Positions 27,295 to 36,376 of a stretch of DNA of 64,000 nt are shown piece by piece. The position numbers and the translations under genes are program-made. The stretch's first letter is position 1. Every line of letters begins with the position of its first letter. This DNA comes from JAFAGO01 sp031987605 (GTDB taxonomy: Bacteria > Bacteroidota > Bacteroidia > Flavobacteriales > Weeksellaceae): assembly GCA_031987605.1 (NCBI GenBank), contig DALZZF010000005.1, positions 62,001 to 126,000 on the forward strand, read 5' to 3'. The notes beneath the pieces are model-generated. The model saw only the letters and a list, made by a program, of their open reading frames with translations. It ran no database searches and was not told where the DNA came from.

Positions 27295-29463
27295 ATGAAA
27301 AGAATTTACTTTCTTATGTTCAGTTTCGCCGTTTTGTGGCAAACCGGCAATGCACAAACCATTCCACAGCGGACAGTCGGCGGAAAATTTTCAGCAGATC
27401 AGCAAAAAATTAAAGCATCGGATTATAACTCCGTCTTTGGCACCAGCGACCGGGAATTACGGTCCCAAGAAAACAATAATACTCCGTTTTCTAAAGTGGT
27501 AAAAAAGAAAAACACCAATAAAGTCAACGGAATTGACTTTCTTTTATTTGGGTCGCATATTTATGATATCAATGATGCCGGTCTTGCCATAAATCCCGGT
27601 GGTTATTACAATTATTTTACTGAGGAATTCTCATCTATTGAGCCGGAGGGCAAATCGATGTACAGAATTAACAAAAGTGGGAATGTGGTAGGCGATATGG
27701 TTTATGCCGAATATATTTCACAGCCGGGTTATAAATTAGGTACTACGTGGACAGGAGTAGGTTATTTTCCGGGAGACACACCGGATTTAGGCTGGTTTGC
27801 TTCGGGAATGAGCATATCGGAAAACAGCAAATACGTTACAGGGCAAATAGCAGTTGGATATAGCAACAGTTATCCCTTTGTTTACGATACAGAAACCAAT
27901 ACTCTGACCAAATTGTCTCATACGGAATATGATAACGGTCGTGGACAGGGGGTGAATTCTTCCGGAATTGTTGCCGGTTGGGTAGACAGAGACGACCTGG
28001 TAGAATGGGGAACATTCCGTGTCCCTGTATATTACACAGCAGATGGAGCAATACACTATATTGACTTTGATGCGGAAGAAGGAGGTGAAGCCTGGGATAT
28101 AAATGATGCCGGACAGATTGTGGGAAACAAAGGTGGAAAACCTTTTATATACGATATCAATACAGGAATATATAAATCCTTTTCTGTACCCCAGAATATG
28201 ATTGGAGCAACCTTTCTTTCTGTCTCAGATAATGGTATTGCGGTAGGCTATGGTGGCGATTTGGGGGAAAGAGAAGTAATTATTTATCATCCGTCTTTAG
28301 GTTCCGGAATTCTATTGTTAAAGGATATTCTTGCTCAAAAAGGAGTGGAAGTTCCTACATTTGACGGCAGAACCGGAACCGGAATGGCAATTTCACCAAA
28401 TGGGCAATTTATTTCGGGATTTGATAATACAGCACCTATTGTTTTTGCACAGGGCTGGATCATTAATCTGAATGACCAGCTTTTTTCTGAGAATGATTGT
28501 ACAATAGCTTGCCCAAGTGATATCTATATGCCACCGGTACAGGGTGCTATTGGTGCGGTTGTGAATTATGATTTACCTATAAGCTGTGATCAGAGTAGCT
28601 CAGAAAACCTTTCTGTTCAGTTAATTGAAGGGCTGCCTTCAGGCTCAGAATTCCCTATTGGTACAACCCCTGTAAAACACCATTTGGTAGATGCCGAAGG
28701 CAATATTATATACGTCTGTAGTTTCACTGTAACTGTCGCGGATACATACTGCCAGAATGCTCCTTTATATGGTGTTGTCCCTATTACCAATGTGAAATTT
28801 GGAACCATAAATAATTCTTCTTCACCTGTATCCACTTCTGGACACGAATATTTTCTTAGTCCATCAGCAAATGTGGAGCAAGGTTCAGTTAATGAACTCA
28901 CCATAACAGCAGATACAACTTATGAACTTAACTATGCTGCAGGTGCATATATTGACTGGAATAATAATGGAATTTTTACAGATGAAGGAGAATTCTATGA
29001 TTTGGGTGAAATTATGTCTGATGGTTCAGCCCCTGCCAGTGTTTCTGCAAATATTACAGTTCCGGCAGATGCACAAACAGGATTCAGAAGGATGAGAGTA
29101 ATTATGAAATATGATTGGAATGAACCAATGGCTCCAATAGATCCGTGCGAGGATAATGATTTCTATGTTGGTCAGGTTGAAGATTATACAGTTAATGTAA
29201 CAGAGAACTTAGCAGTTTCCGATATCAGAAAAAATAATATTTCTGTTTATCCGAATCCTGTGAATGACATATTGAATATATCCTCAGATCAAGAAATTCA
29301 TTCAATTAAAATATATGATTTATCAGGGAAAAATATCCTTAACACATACAAAAAAGGAAAACAAATACAAGTAGATTTTTCAGGATTAGCATCAGGTACA
29401 TATATTTTGAATATCAATGATGTAAATAATAAGTCACAATCAGCAAAAGTTATTAAAAAATAA
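27295..29463 (+). CDS. Secreted HAF/HYR/GEVED-domain protein with T9SS sorting domain (module C)
   Basis: 722 residues from the ATG at 27295; a GTG 6 bp upstream is less likely. It is a paralog of the module A protein with the same order: signal peptide (MKRIYFLMFSFAVLWQTGNAQ), an extra Lys/Gln-rich stretch of about 60 residues, HAF repeats (INDAGLAINP, VNSSGIVAGW, INDAGQIVGN, VSDNGIAVGY), a HYR-like domain near 401-485, a GEVED domain (AYIDWNNNGIFTDEGEFY...VGQVEDYTV) and a T9SS domain (ISVYPNPVNDILNI...KVIKK). The mature parts are clearly related but diverged, unlike the nearly identical intergenic cassettes. Confidence 0.88.
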   Translation: MKRIYFLMFSFAVLWQTGNAQTIPQRTVGGKFSADQQKIKASDYNSVFGTSDRELRSQENNNTPFSKVVKKKNTNKVNGIDFLLFGSHIYDINDAGLAINPGGYYNYFTEEFSSIEPEGKSMYRINKSGNVVGDMVYAEYISQPGYKLGTTWTGVGYFPGDTPDLGWFASGMSISENSKYVTGQIAVGYSNSYPFVYDTETNTLTKLSHTEYDNGRGQGVNSSGIVAGWVDRDDLVEWGTFRVPVYYTADGAIHYIDFDAEEGGEAWDINDAGQIVGNKGGKPFIYDINTGIYKSFSVPQNMIGATFLSVSDNGIAVGYGGDLGEREVIIYHPSLGSGILLLKDILAQKGVEVPTFDGRTGTGMAISPNGQFISGFDNTAPIVFAQGWIINLNDQLFSENDCTIACPSDIYMPPVQGAIGAVVNYDLPISCDQSSSENLSVQLIEGLPSGSEFPIGTTPVKHHLVDAEGNIIYVCSFTVTVADTYCQNAPLYGVVPITNVKFGTINNSSSPVSTSGHEYFLSPSANVEQGSVNELTITADTTYELNYAAGAYIDWNNNGIFTDEGEFYDLGEIMSDGSAPASVSANITVPADAQTGFRRMRVIMKYDWNEPMAPIDPCEDNDFYVGQVEDYTVNVTENLAVSDIRKNNISVYPNPVNDILNISSDQEIHSIKIYDLSGKNILNTYKKGKQIQVDFSGLASGTYILNINDVNNKSQSAKVIKK

Positions 29464-29733
29464 ATATTGAGGATTTTTAAAAATTATTTAAGCTATTGAT
29501 GGATATTTTATGGTAAATTCTTGCTTTTAGATTTAAAGAACTAATCAAAAAAATAGGAAGCATATCATATAATCCTTTCAAAAAAATATCAAAATTGAAT
29601 AATACATATAAGCATTTAAATCACTAAAAATAACTCTTATTTTATCACGCGATAGATAATGTTTATTGAATATATATTCTTTGTTTGAATTGACTTAGCA
29701 ATCGCTGATTAGAATTAATTAGATATAATTATA
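29464..29733. other. AT-rich gap at the right end of the inserted block
   Basis: 270 bp without coding sequence. Close to the right repeat it contains TTAGCAAT (29695-29702) and GATTAGAATTAAT, which resemble the bases just after the dnaK stop. The homology to the dnaK 3' region may therefore reach slightly beyond the perfect 36 bp. Confidence 0.5.
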
Positions 29734-29769
29734 AAACCGCTGTAAACGTAATGTTTGCAGCGGTTTTTT
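29734..29769. terminator. Right copy of the 36-bp dnaK terminator repeat
   Basis: Identical to 15994-16029, including the loop. Here it stands 66 bp beyond the metB stop (minus strand) and 270 bp after the module C gene. Both strands show a T-rich tail, so it can act in either direction and probably terminates metB. Confidence 0.85.
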
Positions 29770-29835
29770 ATTTAGCTTCCTTTTGTTTTTTTATCTATAC
29801 GATGTGTTTCAAAAAAACAAAATTGCACTCATTTT

Positions 29836-31008
29836 CTAATTTTCTGTATTTATTTTTATGCCTTTCAACTGATGTAAAGCCTGAGAAAGATCCTGGATCA
29901 GGTCTTCCGGATCTTCAATTCCCACAGAAAGCCGAACCAGAGATTCCTGAATTCCTGCTTTCAGTTTATTCTCTCTCGGAATGGAAGCGTGCGTCATGGT
30001 AAACGGATGGCAGATCAGGCTTTTCACACCGCCAAGACTTTCTGCGAGTTTAAAATATTTTGTGGAAGTCACCAGTTTTGTCGCTGCTTCAATCGTGTCA
30101 TCTTTCAGGCTGAAAGAAATCACACCACCAAAAATCCCGTCTTGTTGTTTTGCAGCAATATCGTGATTCTGATGAGAAGATAGCCCCGGATAATAAATTT
30201 TATCAATTTCCGGTCTGTTGGCGAGGTATTCTGCGATTTTCAGGGCACTTTCACTTTGTTTTCTTACCCGGAGTTCAATGGTTTCAATTCCGCGGATCGC
30301 GAGATAACAATCCCAGGGACCAAGAACTGCACCTGCTGCATTCTGGATAAATTTAATTTTATCATCCAGTTCCGGAGAATTGGTCACCACGATTCCGGCC
30401 ACCAGATCCGAATGTCCGCCAATGTATTTTGTGGCGCTGTGAACGATAATGTCGGCACCAAGTTCAAAAGGACGCTGTGCCACGGGACTTGCAAAAGTAT
30501 TGTCCACCACGACCAAAGCATTGGTTGACCTGGCGATTTCCGCAACTTTCTGGAGTTCGGTAATTTTCAGGGTGGGATTGGTTGGCGTTTCCAGCCAGAT
30601 CAGCTTGGTTTTGTCGTTCAGGTAGTCGAGGATATTTTCGGCACGAGTAGTGTCCACAAAATGAACTTTTATGCCGAAATTTTTATAAACCTCGGTAAAT
30701 AGCCGATATGCGCCACCATAAATATCTTCTACCGCGATAATCTCATCTCCCGCTTTCAGGAGTTTTGCCACCGCATCAATCGCTGCCATTCCCGTAGCAA
30801 ACGCAAAAGCGGCACTTCCGCCTTCCAAACCGGCGACAATTTTTTCCAGTGCGGCTCTGGTAGGATTTCCGGTACGGGAATAGTCGTAACCTTTGTTTAC
30901 GTCGGGTGCTTCCTGCAAAAAAGTTGAAGTTTGATACACCGGTACTGTTAATGCTCCTGTTAAAGGATCTGCCGGAATGGAGTGGAGGATGTCTGTAATT
31001 CTGCTCAT
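29836..31008 (-). CDS. metB: Cystathionine gamma-synthase / trans-sulfuration PLP enzyme
   Basis: 390 residues, Cys/Met-metabolism PLP family. It contains YDYSRTGNPTRAALE near the N-terminus, FATGMAAIDAV, WLETPTNPTLKITEL, VVDNTFASP and the PLP lysine in HSATKYIGGHSD (Lys194). The same fold serves cystathionine gamma-synthase, beta-lyase and gamma-lyase. The SAM-I riboswitch upstream argues for the biosynthetic MetB role (homocysteine formation) rather than degradation. It is the only gene visible under the switch. Confidence 0.9.
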   Translation of the reverse strand: MSRITDILHSIPADPLTGALTVPVYQTSTFLQEAPDVNKGYDYSRTGNPTRAALEKIVAGLEGGSAAFAFATGMAAIDAVAKLLKAGDEIIAVEDIYGGAYRLFTEVYKNFGIKVHFVDTTRAENILDYLNDKTKLIWLETPTNPTLKITELQKVAEIARSTNALVVVDNTFASPVAQRPFELGADIIVHSATKYIGGHSDLVAGIVVTNSPELDDKIKFIQNAAGAVLGPWDCYLAIRGIETIELRVRKQSESALKIAEYLANRPEIDKIYYPGLSSHQNHDIAAKQQDGIFGGVISFSLKDDTIEAATKLVTSTKYFKLAESLGGVKSLICHPFTMTHASIPRENKLKAGIQESLVRLSVGIEDPEDLIQDLSQALHQLKGIKINTEN

Positions 31009-31070
31009 TGTATTGATTTTAAAAGTTAAGTCTTAAAAAAAACTTATCAGGAGCGATCATCAGAAGAAAA

Positions 31071-31096
31071 AACTCTTCCGATAAGTCAGAAGAGTT
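31071..31096 (-). terminator. Expression-platform terminator of the SAM riboswitch
   Basis: On the minus strand AACTCTTC / GAAGAGTT is a perfect 8-bp stem followed by a T-run, between the aptamer and metB. Its loop holds ACTTATC, complementary to GATAAGT at the 3' side of the aptamer P1 helix, so an alternative antiterminator pairing is possible. Confidence 0.88.
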
Positions 31097-31135
31097 TTTG
31101 ATATGGGATGCCATATATACGAACTTTATTCCGCA

Positions 31136-31235
31136 CTTATCTTTCCTGAATTTCTCAGGATGGATGCAGCACCTTTCCTTTTCGGGAGGTTGCTAAAGCT
31201 TCATCGGGCCATGTCCCTCAGCTTTTCTTGATAAG
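31136..31235 (-). ncRNA. SAM-I (S-box) riboswitch upstream of metB
   Basis: On the minus strand the 100 nt start CTTATCAAGAAAAGCTGAGG, continue with GGACATGGCCCGATGAAGC, TTTAGCAACC, GGAAAGGTGC and CATCC, and close with GAAAGATAAG. These are the conserved SAM-I segments in the right order, and P1 pairs CTTATC with GATAAG. When SAM is plentiful the downstream terminator should form and switch metB off. Confidence 0.95.
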
Positions 31236-31336
31236 ATCGGATTCAGAAATTTTTCAGAATCCGGAAAAATGAAATTTGCAGTCTAAAACATTGCAGTAAT
31301 CTCATTTATTAGTCCACAAAAATAATAGGATATTAT

Positions 31337-31344
31337 TATATTTG
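31337..31344 (+). promoter_or_regulatory. Candidate -7 box of the alpha-oxoamine synthase gene
   Basis: TATATTTG, an exact consensus match, 19 bp before the ATG at 31364. It overlaps a 12-bp palindrome TATTTGCAAATA (31339-31350). Confidence 0.5.
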
Positions 31345-31363
31345 CAAATAATTTTTATAATAA

Positions 31364-32602
31364 ATGGATATTTTTGACCGTATCGAACAGAATCCGGGTC
31401 CGCTCGGCGCTTTTGCGGACTATGCAGAAGGAAAATACGCCTTTCCGCAGCTGGAAGGCGAAATCTCAACCAAAATGAAATTCAGCGGAAAAGAAATGCT
31501 GATTTTCAGCCTGAATAATTATCTTGGGTTGGCAAATCACCCTGAAGTAAGGAAAATTGATGAGGTGTCTGCCCAAAAATACGGTCTTGCTTATCCTATG
31601 GGTTCGCGTGCAATGACGGCACAAACCCAGTTTCACATACAGTTGGAAAGAGAATTGGCTGAATTTTCAGAAAAAGAATCTGCTCTGGTACTGAATTTTG
31701 GATATCAGGGAATGTTTTCGCTTATCGATACTTTGCTTTCCCGAAATGATGTTATCGTTTACGACAGCGAATCTCATGCCTGCTCTATTGATGGCATTCG
31801 TTTGCACAAAGGAAAACATTATGCCTTTGCCCACAATGATTTGGAGAGTCTGGAAAAAGCATTGAAGAAAGCCGAGAAAGTAACGGAAGAAACTGGTGGT
31901 GGAATTCTCGTCCTTACGGAAGGCGTTTTCAATATGAACGGCGAACAGGGAAAACTGAAAGAAATTGCTGACCTGAAAAAGAAATACGCTTTCCGTTTAT
32001 TGGTGGATGATGCGCATGGTTTTGGGGTAATGGGAGCGCAGGGAAAAGGAACCGGTGAACATCAGCATGTGCAGCATGAAATCGACCTTTATTTTTCCAC
32101 ATTTACCAAGGCTTTTGCAGGGTTCGGTGCTTTTGTTTCCGGGAAAGAAAGCATCATTAAATACATTAAATACAACATCCGTTCACAGATTTTTGCCAAA
32201 GCACTACCGCTGGTAATGGTTATCGGACTGATTAAAAGATTAGAACTGGTAAAAGCCAATCCCCAGTGGAAATCCAGATTATGGGAAAATGTAGAATATC
32301 TGCAAAACGGTCTGAAAAATATCGGTTTGAATATCGGAAATCCCAACACCTGCATTACGCCTGTGTTTTTGGAAGGCAGCACGATTGAAGCCACGCATAT
32401 TGTAAAAGATTTACGCGAAAAATTTGGAATCTTTACTAGTTTAGTGGTGTATCCCGTGATTCCGAAAGGTTTAATTATGCTGAGAATTATTCCGACTGCC
32501 GAACATACCAAGGAGGATTTGGATCAACTTCTGTATGCTTTTGAACAGATTCACCATAAAATTCAAAAGAAAGAATACAGGGAAAATACGATTCTTTCGT
32601 AG
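31364..32602 (+). CDS. Alpha-oxoamine synthase (serine palmitoyltransferase / cysteate acyltransferase type)
   Basis: 412 residues, fold-type I PLP enzyme that condenses an amino acid with an acyl-CoA/ACP. Seen: FSLNNYLGLANHPEV, GSRAMTAQTQFHIQLE, LVDDAHGFGVMGAQGKGT and the PLP lysine in TFTKAFAGFGAF (Lys249). KBL and BioF usually have a different loop here. The gene order (metB, Met transporter, tRNA-Cys) and the lineage make either serine palmitoyltransferase (sphingolipids) or the related cysteate acyltransferase (sulfonolipids) likely. Sequence alone does not separate them for me. Confidence 0.85.
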   Translation: MDIFDRIEQNPGPLGAFADYAEGKYAFPQLEGEISTKMKFSGKEMLIFSLNNYLGLANHPEVRKIDEVSAQKYGLAYPMGSRAMTAQTQFHIQLERELAEFSEKESALVLNFGYQGMFSLIDTLLSRNDVIVYDSESHACSIDGIRLHKGKHYAFAHNDLESLEKALKKAEKVTEETGGGILVLTEGVFNMNGEQGKLKEIADLKKKYAFRLLVDDAHGFGVMGAQGKGTGEHQHVQHEIDLYFSTFTKAFAGFGAFVSGKESIIKYIKYNIRSQIFAKALPLVMVIGLIKRLELVKANPQWKSRLWENVEYLQNGLKNIGLNIGNPNTCITPVFLEGSTIEATHIVKDLREKFGIFTSLVVYPVIPKGLIMLRIIPTAEHTKEDLDQLLYAFEQIHHKIQKKEYRENTILS

Positions 32603-32613
32603 TGATAAATACA

Positions 32614-32647
32614 ATGAAGCGGTAAAAAATACCGCTTCATCTTTTTT
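32614..32647 (+). terminator. Terminator of the alpha-oxoamine synthase gene
   Basis: ATGAAGCGGTA-AAAAA-TACCGCTTCAT, a perfect 11-bp stem followed by CTTTTTT, 11 bp after the stop. Confidence 0.93.
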
Positions 32648-32698
32648 GGACAGAAGTAATAAGTATGTCAAATCTCTGGAAGGAGTTTCTGCCCAAAT

Positions 32699-33856
32699 TT
32701 ATTTTTTATCATAGTATTTTTCGGTAATCAAAGCCAGCGCACCGTCACTCGTGATATTGGTGGCTGTTCCGAAACTGTCCTGCAAAGCAAAAATAGAGAG
32801 CAATAATGCCAGTCCTGCATCATCAAATCCCAATACGGAAGTTATTAATCCTAAGGACGCAATCACGGTTCCTCCCGGAACTCCCGGTGCAGAAACAGCA
32901 AAAACCGCCAGAAGAACAATAAAAATAAGCATTGTTTCAATCCCCGGAACTGATCCGTACAAAACCTGTGAAACAGTCATCGTGAAAAACACAATCGTAA
33001 TCACCGAACCACATAAATGAATACTGGCAAAAAAAGGAATTGCGAAATTGCTGATTTCGGGTTTCAGGAGTTTGCTTTTTTTTACGGATTCAATGGCAAT
33101 TCCCAATGTGGCCATGGAAGACATCGTTCCCATTGCCGTGAAATATGCCGGAGGATAATTTTTAATCAGGGGTAAAGGATTTTTTCCGCTAATAAAAAAT
33201 GCTGATACATAAAGGATAAAAAGCCAGACAAGATGTGCGATAATCACAATAATCACCACTTTCAGAAATACGGGTAAATGTTTCTGAATGGATCCTTCAT
33301 AACTCAGAACGGCAAAATTCAGAGCAACAAAAATTGGAATGATCGGGATGAGAATTTTGCTGATTAAAAGTGAAACAATATCTCTGAATTCATCAAGGAA
33401 AACTTCAATGGTTTTGGATTTCGACCAAAGAGTTCCCAATCCCAGCAGGAATGCCAGAAACAGTGCCGACATCACGGAAAATACAGGCGGAATATCCAGT
33501 TTGAAAATCAATTCCGGAAGTTCATTTAAATTTTCAATTTTATCAGAAATATTAAGTAACGGAATAATCTGGTACCCCAAAAACAATGAGAAAAGTTCGG
33601 CCGCAATACTCGCAAAATATGCTAAAATAAGAGCAAATCCGAATACTTTTGAAGACTGCTCCGAAAGTTTCGTAATCGAGGCGGCTACAAATCCCACAAC
33701 GATTAGAGGAATCAGAAAATAAATCACCTGCCCGAGAATATGCTTTATCGAAAGCACGACCTGAATGGAGGTTTCATTCAGATAATTTCCCACCAAAAGT
33801 CCTGCAATAATACCAATGATGAGCTTAAAGATTGTATGATTAAGTACTTTTTTCAT
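32699..33856 (-). CDS. Dicarboxylate/amino acid:cation symporter (DAACS family)
   Basis: 385 residues with eight or more hydrophobic segments. DAACS signatures include the serine-rich AMGTMSSMATLGIAIES (hairpin 1), SAPGVPGGTVIASLGLITSVLG (hairpin 2) and the late LLLSIFALQDSFGTATNITSDGA, where D and N contact substrate and Na+ in relatives. It is the last gene of the minus-strand methionine transporter operon, 4 bp after metQ, so an amino acid or sulfur compound is a reasonable substrate. That is inference from position. Confidence 0.9.
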   Translation of the reverse strand: MKKVLNHTIFKLIIGIIAGLLVGNYLNETSIQVVLSIKHILGQVIYFLIPLIVVGFVAASITKLSEQSSKVFGFALILAYFASIAAELFSLFLGYQIIPLLNISDKIENLNELPELIFKLDIPPVFSVMSALFLAFLLGLGTLWSKSKTIEVFLDEFRDIVSLLISKILIPIIPIFVALNFAVLSYEGSIQKHLPVFLKVVIIVIIAHLVWLFILYVSAFFISGKNPLPLIKNYPPAYFTAMGTMSSMATLGIAIESVKKSKLLKPEISNFAIPFFASIHLCGSVITIVFFTMTVSQVLYGSVPGIETMLIFIVLLAVFAVSAPGVPGGTVIASLGLITSVLGFDDAGLALLLSIFALQDSFGTATNITSDGALALITEKYYDKK

Positions 33857-33860
33857 GCTT

Positions 33861-34676
33861 TTACCATCCTTTTACTGCGCCGCCTTTAAAGACTTTTTCG
33901 GCTGTTTCTTCTACTTCTTTAGATTGATAGGCTTTTACAAAATTCTTCACTTTTTCAGAATTTTTATTATCCTCTCTCGAAACAATCAGGTTTACATAAG
34001 GAGAATCTTTATCCTCTTTCAAAATGCCGTATTTTTCTGCATCCAGTCCGGCTTGTGCGGCAAAATTATTGTTGATGATGGCCAGAACCACTTCATCATC
34101 ATCCAAAACACGGGTAAGTTGTGGAGCTTCAATTTCAAGAATTTTCAGATTTTTGGGATTTGATGCGATGTCGGTGACTTTCGGAAGAAGACCAACGCCG
34201 TCTTTCAGTTTCAAAAGTCCGTTTTTCTGAAGCAGCAACAGCGATCTTCCTCCATTGGTCGGATCGTTCGGAATCACCACTGTGCTCCCGTTTTTCAGTT
34301 CCGAGATATTTTTTATTTTTTTGGAATAGGCAATAATCGGATAAACAAAAGTTTTGCCGACCACGGCCAGTTTATAACCTCTCTGTTTAGATTGTTCTTC
34401 CAGATAAGGAGCGTGCTGAAAGGCATTGGCATCAATATCGCCGTTGCTCAGTGCTTCGTTCGGAACTACATAATCATTGAAATTCACGAGTTCCACATCG
34501 AGGTTATATTTTTCTTTGGCGACTTTTTTAGCGGTTTCGGCAATGTCTTTTTCCGGGCCGGAAGTGATGCCGACTTTTATCAGATTCGGATTGTCGGATT
34601 TTGTGCTTTTACCACAGGAATGTATTGCGAAAATAACGGTTAAAGAAAATAAAGTGTATAAAAATGTTTTTTTCAT
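33861..34676 (-). CDS. metQ: Methionine ABC transporter substrate-binding lipoprotein
   Basis: 272 residues from the ATG at 34674-34676. A longer frame starting further upstream would overlap metI and lacks a signal sequence, so I reject it. Signal peptide MKKTFLYTLFSLTVIFAIHSCG with a lipobox-like Cys. The NlpA/MetQ fold shows as IKVGITSGPEKDIAETAKKVA, FNDYVVPNEALSNGDIDANAFQH, VVIPNDPTNGGRSLLLLQ and the late INNNFAAQAGLD. It binds D/L-methionine outside the inner membrane and delivers it to MetI. It starts 16 bp after the metI stop. Confidence 0.95.
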   Translation of the reverse strand: MKKTFLYTLFSLTVIFAIHSCGKSTKSDNPNLIKVGITSGPEKDIAETAKKVAKEKYNLDVELVNFNDYVVPNEALSNGDIDANAFQHAPYLEEQSKQRGYKLAVVGKTFVYPIIAYSKKIKNISELKNGSTVVIPNDPTNGGRSLLLLQKNGLLKLKDGVGLLPKVTDIASNPKNLKILEIEAPQLTRVLDDDEVVLAIINNNFAAQAGLDAEKYGILKEDKDSPYVNLIVSREDNKNSEKVKNFVKAYQSKEVEETAEKVFKGGAVKGW

Positions 34677-34692
34677 TTTTTTAAATTTTGAT

Positions 34693-35349
34693 TTATTTAT
34701 GATTGAATTTTTTTGATAAAGTATCGCCCGCAAATTGAATGATGAATACCAGAATCACCAGAAGTACCAGAACGATATTCATAATCACAGCATCATACCC
34801 GATATAACCGTATTGATACCCGATTTGTCCAAGTCCGCCTGCACCAACAGCGCCACCCATTGCAGAATAGCCTACAAGCGTAATCAAAGTAATCGCAGCG
34901 TTATTAATAAGTGAAGGCAAGGATTCCGGAAGCAACACTTTTTGGATGATCTGAAATGGATTTGCGCCCAATGCTCTTGCGGTTTCTATTAATCCTGAAG
35001 GTACTTCAAGCAAGCTGTTTTCCACAAGTCTTGCAATAAAGGGTGCCACTCCGATGCTCAGCGGAACCAGCGCCGCATAAATCCCGATGGAAGTTCCCAC
35101 AATAGACCTCGTAAAAGGAATCATCCAGACAATCAGAATGATAAAAGGAATGGATCGGAAGATGTTCACAAGTACAGAAAGAATCCTGTTCCAGAAACGG
35201 TTTTCCAGAAGTTGCCCTTTCCGGGTGAGAAAAAGAATCACGCCAATCGGGAGTCCCAGCAAAAAACCGAAAAACCCGGAGGTAAAAGTCATAAAAATTG
35301 TTTCCCATGTTCCTTTTAATAAAAGTTCGACCGTAGATGAATTAAGCAT
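34693..35349 (-). CDS. metI: Methionine ABC transporter permease
   Basis: 218 residues with five membrane segments. It has the BPD permease loop ETARALGANPFQIIQKVLLPESLPSLIN (EAA motif) and the MetI-type end GAVGAGGLGQIGYQYGYIGYD. It forms the channel with MetN. Its start overlaps the metN end by 8 bp, so translation is probably coupled. Confidence 0.96.
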   Translation of the reverse strand: MLNSSTVELLLKGTWETIFMTFTSGFFGFLLGLPIGVILFLTRKGQLLENRFWNRILSVLVNIFRSIPFIILIVWMIPFTRSIVGTSIGIYAALVPLSIGVAPFIARLVENSLLEVPSGLIETARALGANPFQIIQKVLLPESLPSLINNAAITLITLVGYSAMGGAVGAGGLGQIGYQYGYIGYDAVIMNIVLVLLVILVFIIQFAGDTLSKKFNHK

Positions 35350-36370
35350 ATCCTAATAGTTGATGTTTGATGGAATTTTGTTGTAAATATTGTTCTGCAT
35401 GAATCTGGTTTTCCGGAGCCCCGTTAAATTCTAAAATAACCGCTCCGATATTGGATTTTCCTATAAATTCAACATCTGCTTTGAGGACGTTTGCCGTAAT
35501 TCTGTAACCGTTTGTAATCACCGAAAGTAAGCCGTTAAGCGTAATTCTTCCATCGAGATCAATCGAATACACGGGATTTCTTGAACCGTCATTTTCCGGC
35601 TGGATTTTCTGTCTGAGATATCCGGGAAGATGGTGGTTTTCTTTGCTTAAAAACTGGCGGATTACCGGGTGATTTTTCTGTTGGAATATTTCTTCCAGAG
35701 TTCCGTTTGCAACCAACTTTCCTTTGTCAATCACCACTACATGGTTACAGATGGATTTTACCACATCCATTTCGTGCGTAATCAAAAGCACAGTAATCTT
35801 CAAACGTTTGTTAATATCCTGAATGAGATTTAGTATGGATTGTGTTGTTGCGGGATCCAGCGCGCTTGTTGCTTCATCACAAAGCAAAAGATACGGATCA
35901 TTCGCCAAAGCTCTGGCAATGGCAACCCTTTGTTTTTGTCCGCCGGAAAGGTTTTTCGGATATTCGTTGGCTTTATCTTCCAGACCCACAATTTTCAGCA
36001 GTTCATTTACTTTTTCGCGGATTTGCTGAGCATTCTTCCCCTCAAGTTCTAATGGAAGTGCGATGTTTCCGAAAACCGTTCTTGAGGAAAGCAGATTGAA
36101 ATGCTGAAAAATCATCCCGATTTTTTTTCTCTGTTTTGAAAGTTCCGAAGCGCTGAGTTTTGTAAAATCAATTCCGTCGATTAAGATTTGTCCGTGATCG
36201 GGGCGTTCCAGAAGGTTTACCGTTCTGATCAGTGTGCTTTTTCCGGCTCCGGAAAAGCCGATGATTCCTACGATATCGCCTTCTTCAATTTTCAGGCTAA
36301 CGTTGTTGAGCGCTTTGAAAGTTTTGTTGTTTTTTCCAAATGTTTTGGAAATATTTTTGAGTTCTATCAT
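35342..36370 (-). CDS. metN: Methionine ABC transporter ATP-binding protein
   Basis: 342 residues. Walker A GFSGAGKS (38-45), Q-loop FQHFNLLSSRTVFGNIALPLE, signature LSGGQKQRVAIARAL (141-155), Walker B LLCDEATSALDP and switch His in LLITHEMDVV. The last 75 residues form the C-terminal regulatory NIL domain (about 265-342), which binds methionine and inhibits transport. It is the first gene of metN-metI-metQ-symporter. No S-box is visible upstream. Confidence 0.97.
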   Translation of the reverse strand: MIELKNISKTFGKNNKTFKALNNVSLKIEEGDIVGIIGFSGAGKSTLIRTVNLLERPDHGQILIDGIDFTKLSASELSKQRKKIGMIFQHFNLLSSRTVFGNIALPLELEGKNAQQIREKVNELLKIVGLEDKANEYPKNLSGGQKQRVAIARALANDPYLLLCDEATSALDPATTQSILNLIQDINKRLKITVLLITHEMDVVKSICNHVVVIDKGKLVANGTLEEIFQQKNHPVIRQFLSKENHHLPGYLRQKIQPENDGSRNPVYSIDLDGRITLNGLLSVITNGYRITANVLKADVEFIGKSNIGAVILEFNGAPENQIHAEQYLQQNSIKHQLLGYA

Positions 36371-36376
36371 TTCTTG

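Noticed and set aside
16030..29733. Prophage or integrative element
   Set aside because: No integrase, capsid, relaxase or conjugation gene is present in the block; the content is only regulators and secreted proteins, so I describe it as an inserted block of unknown mechanism.
34677..34733. N-terminal extension of metQ
   Set aside because: The extension would overlap metI and push the signal peptide 19 residues inward; the ATG at 34674-34676 gives a standard lipoprotein start.
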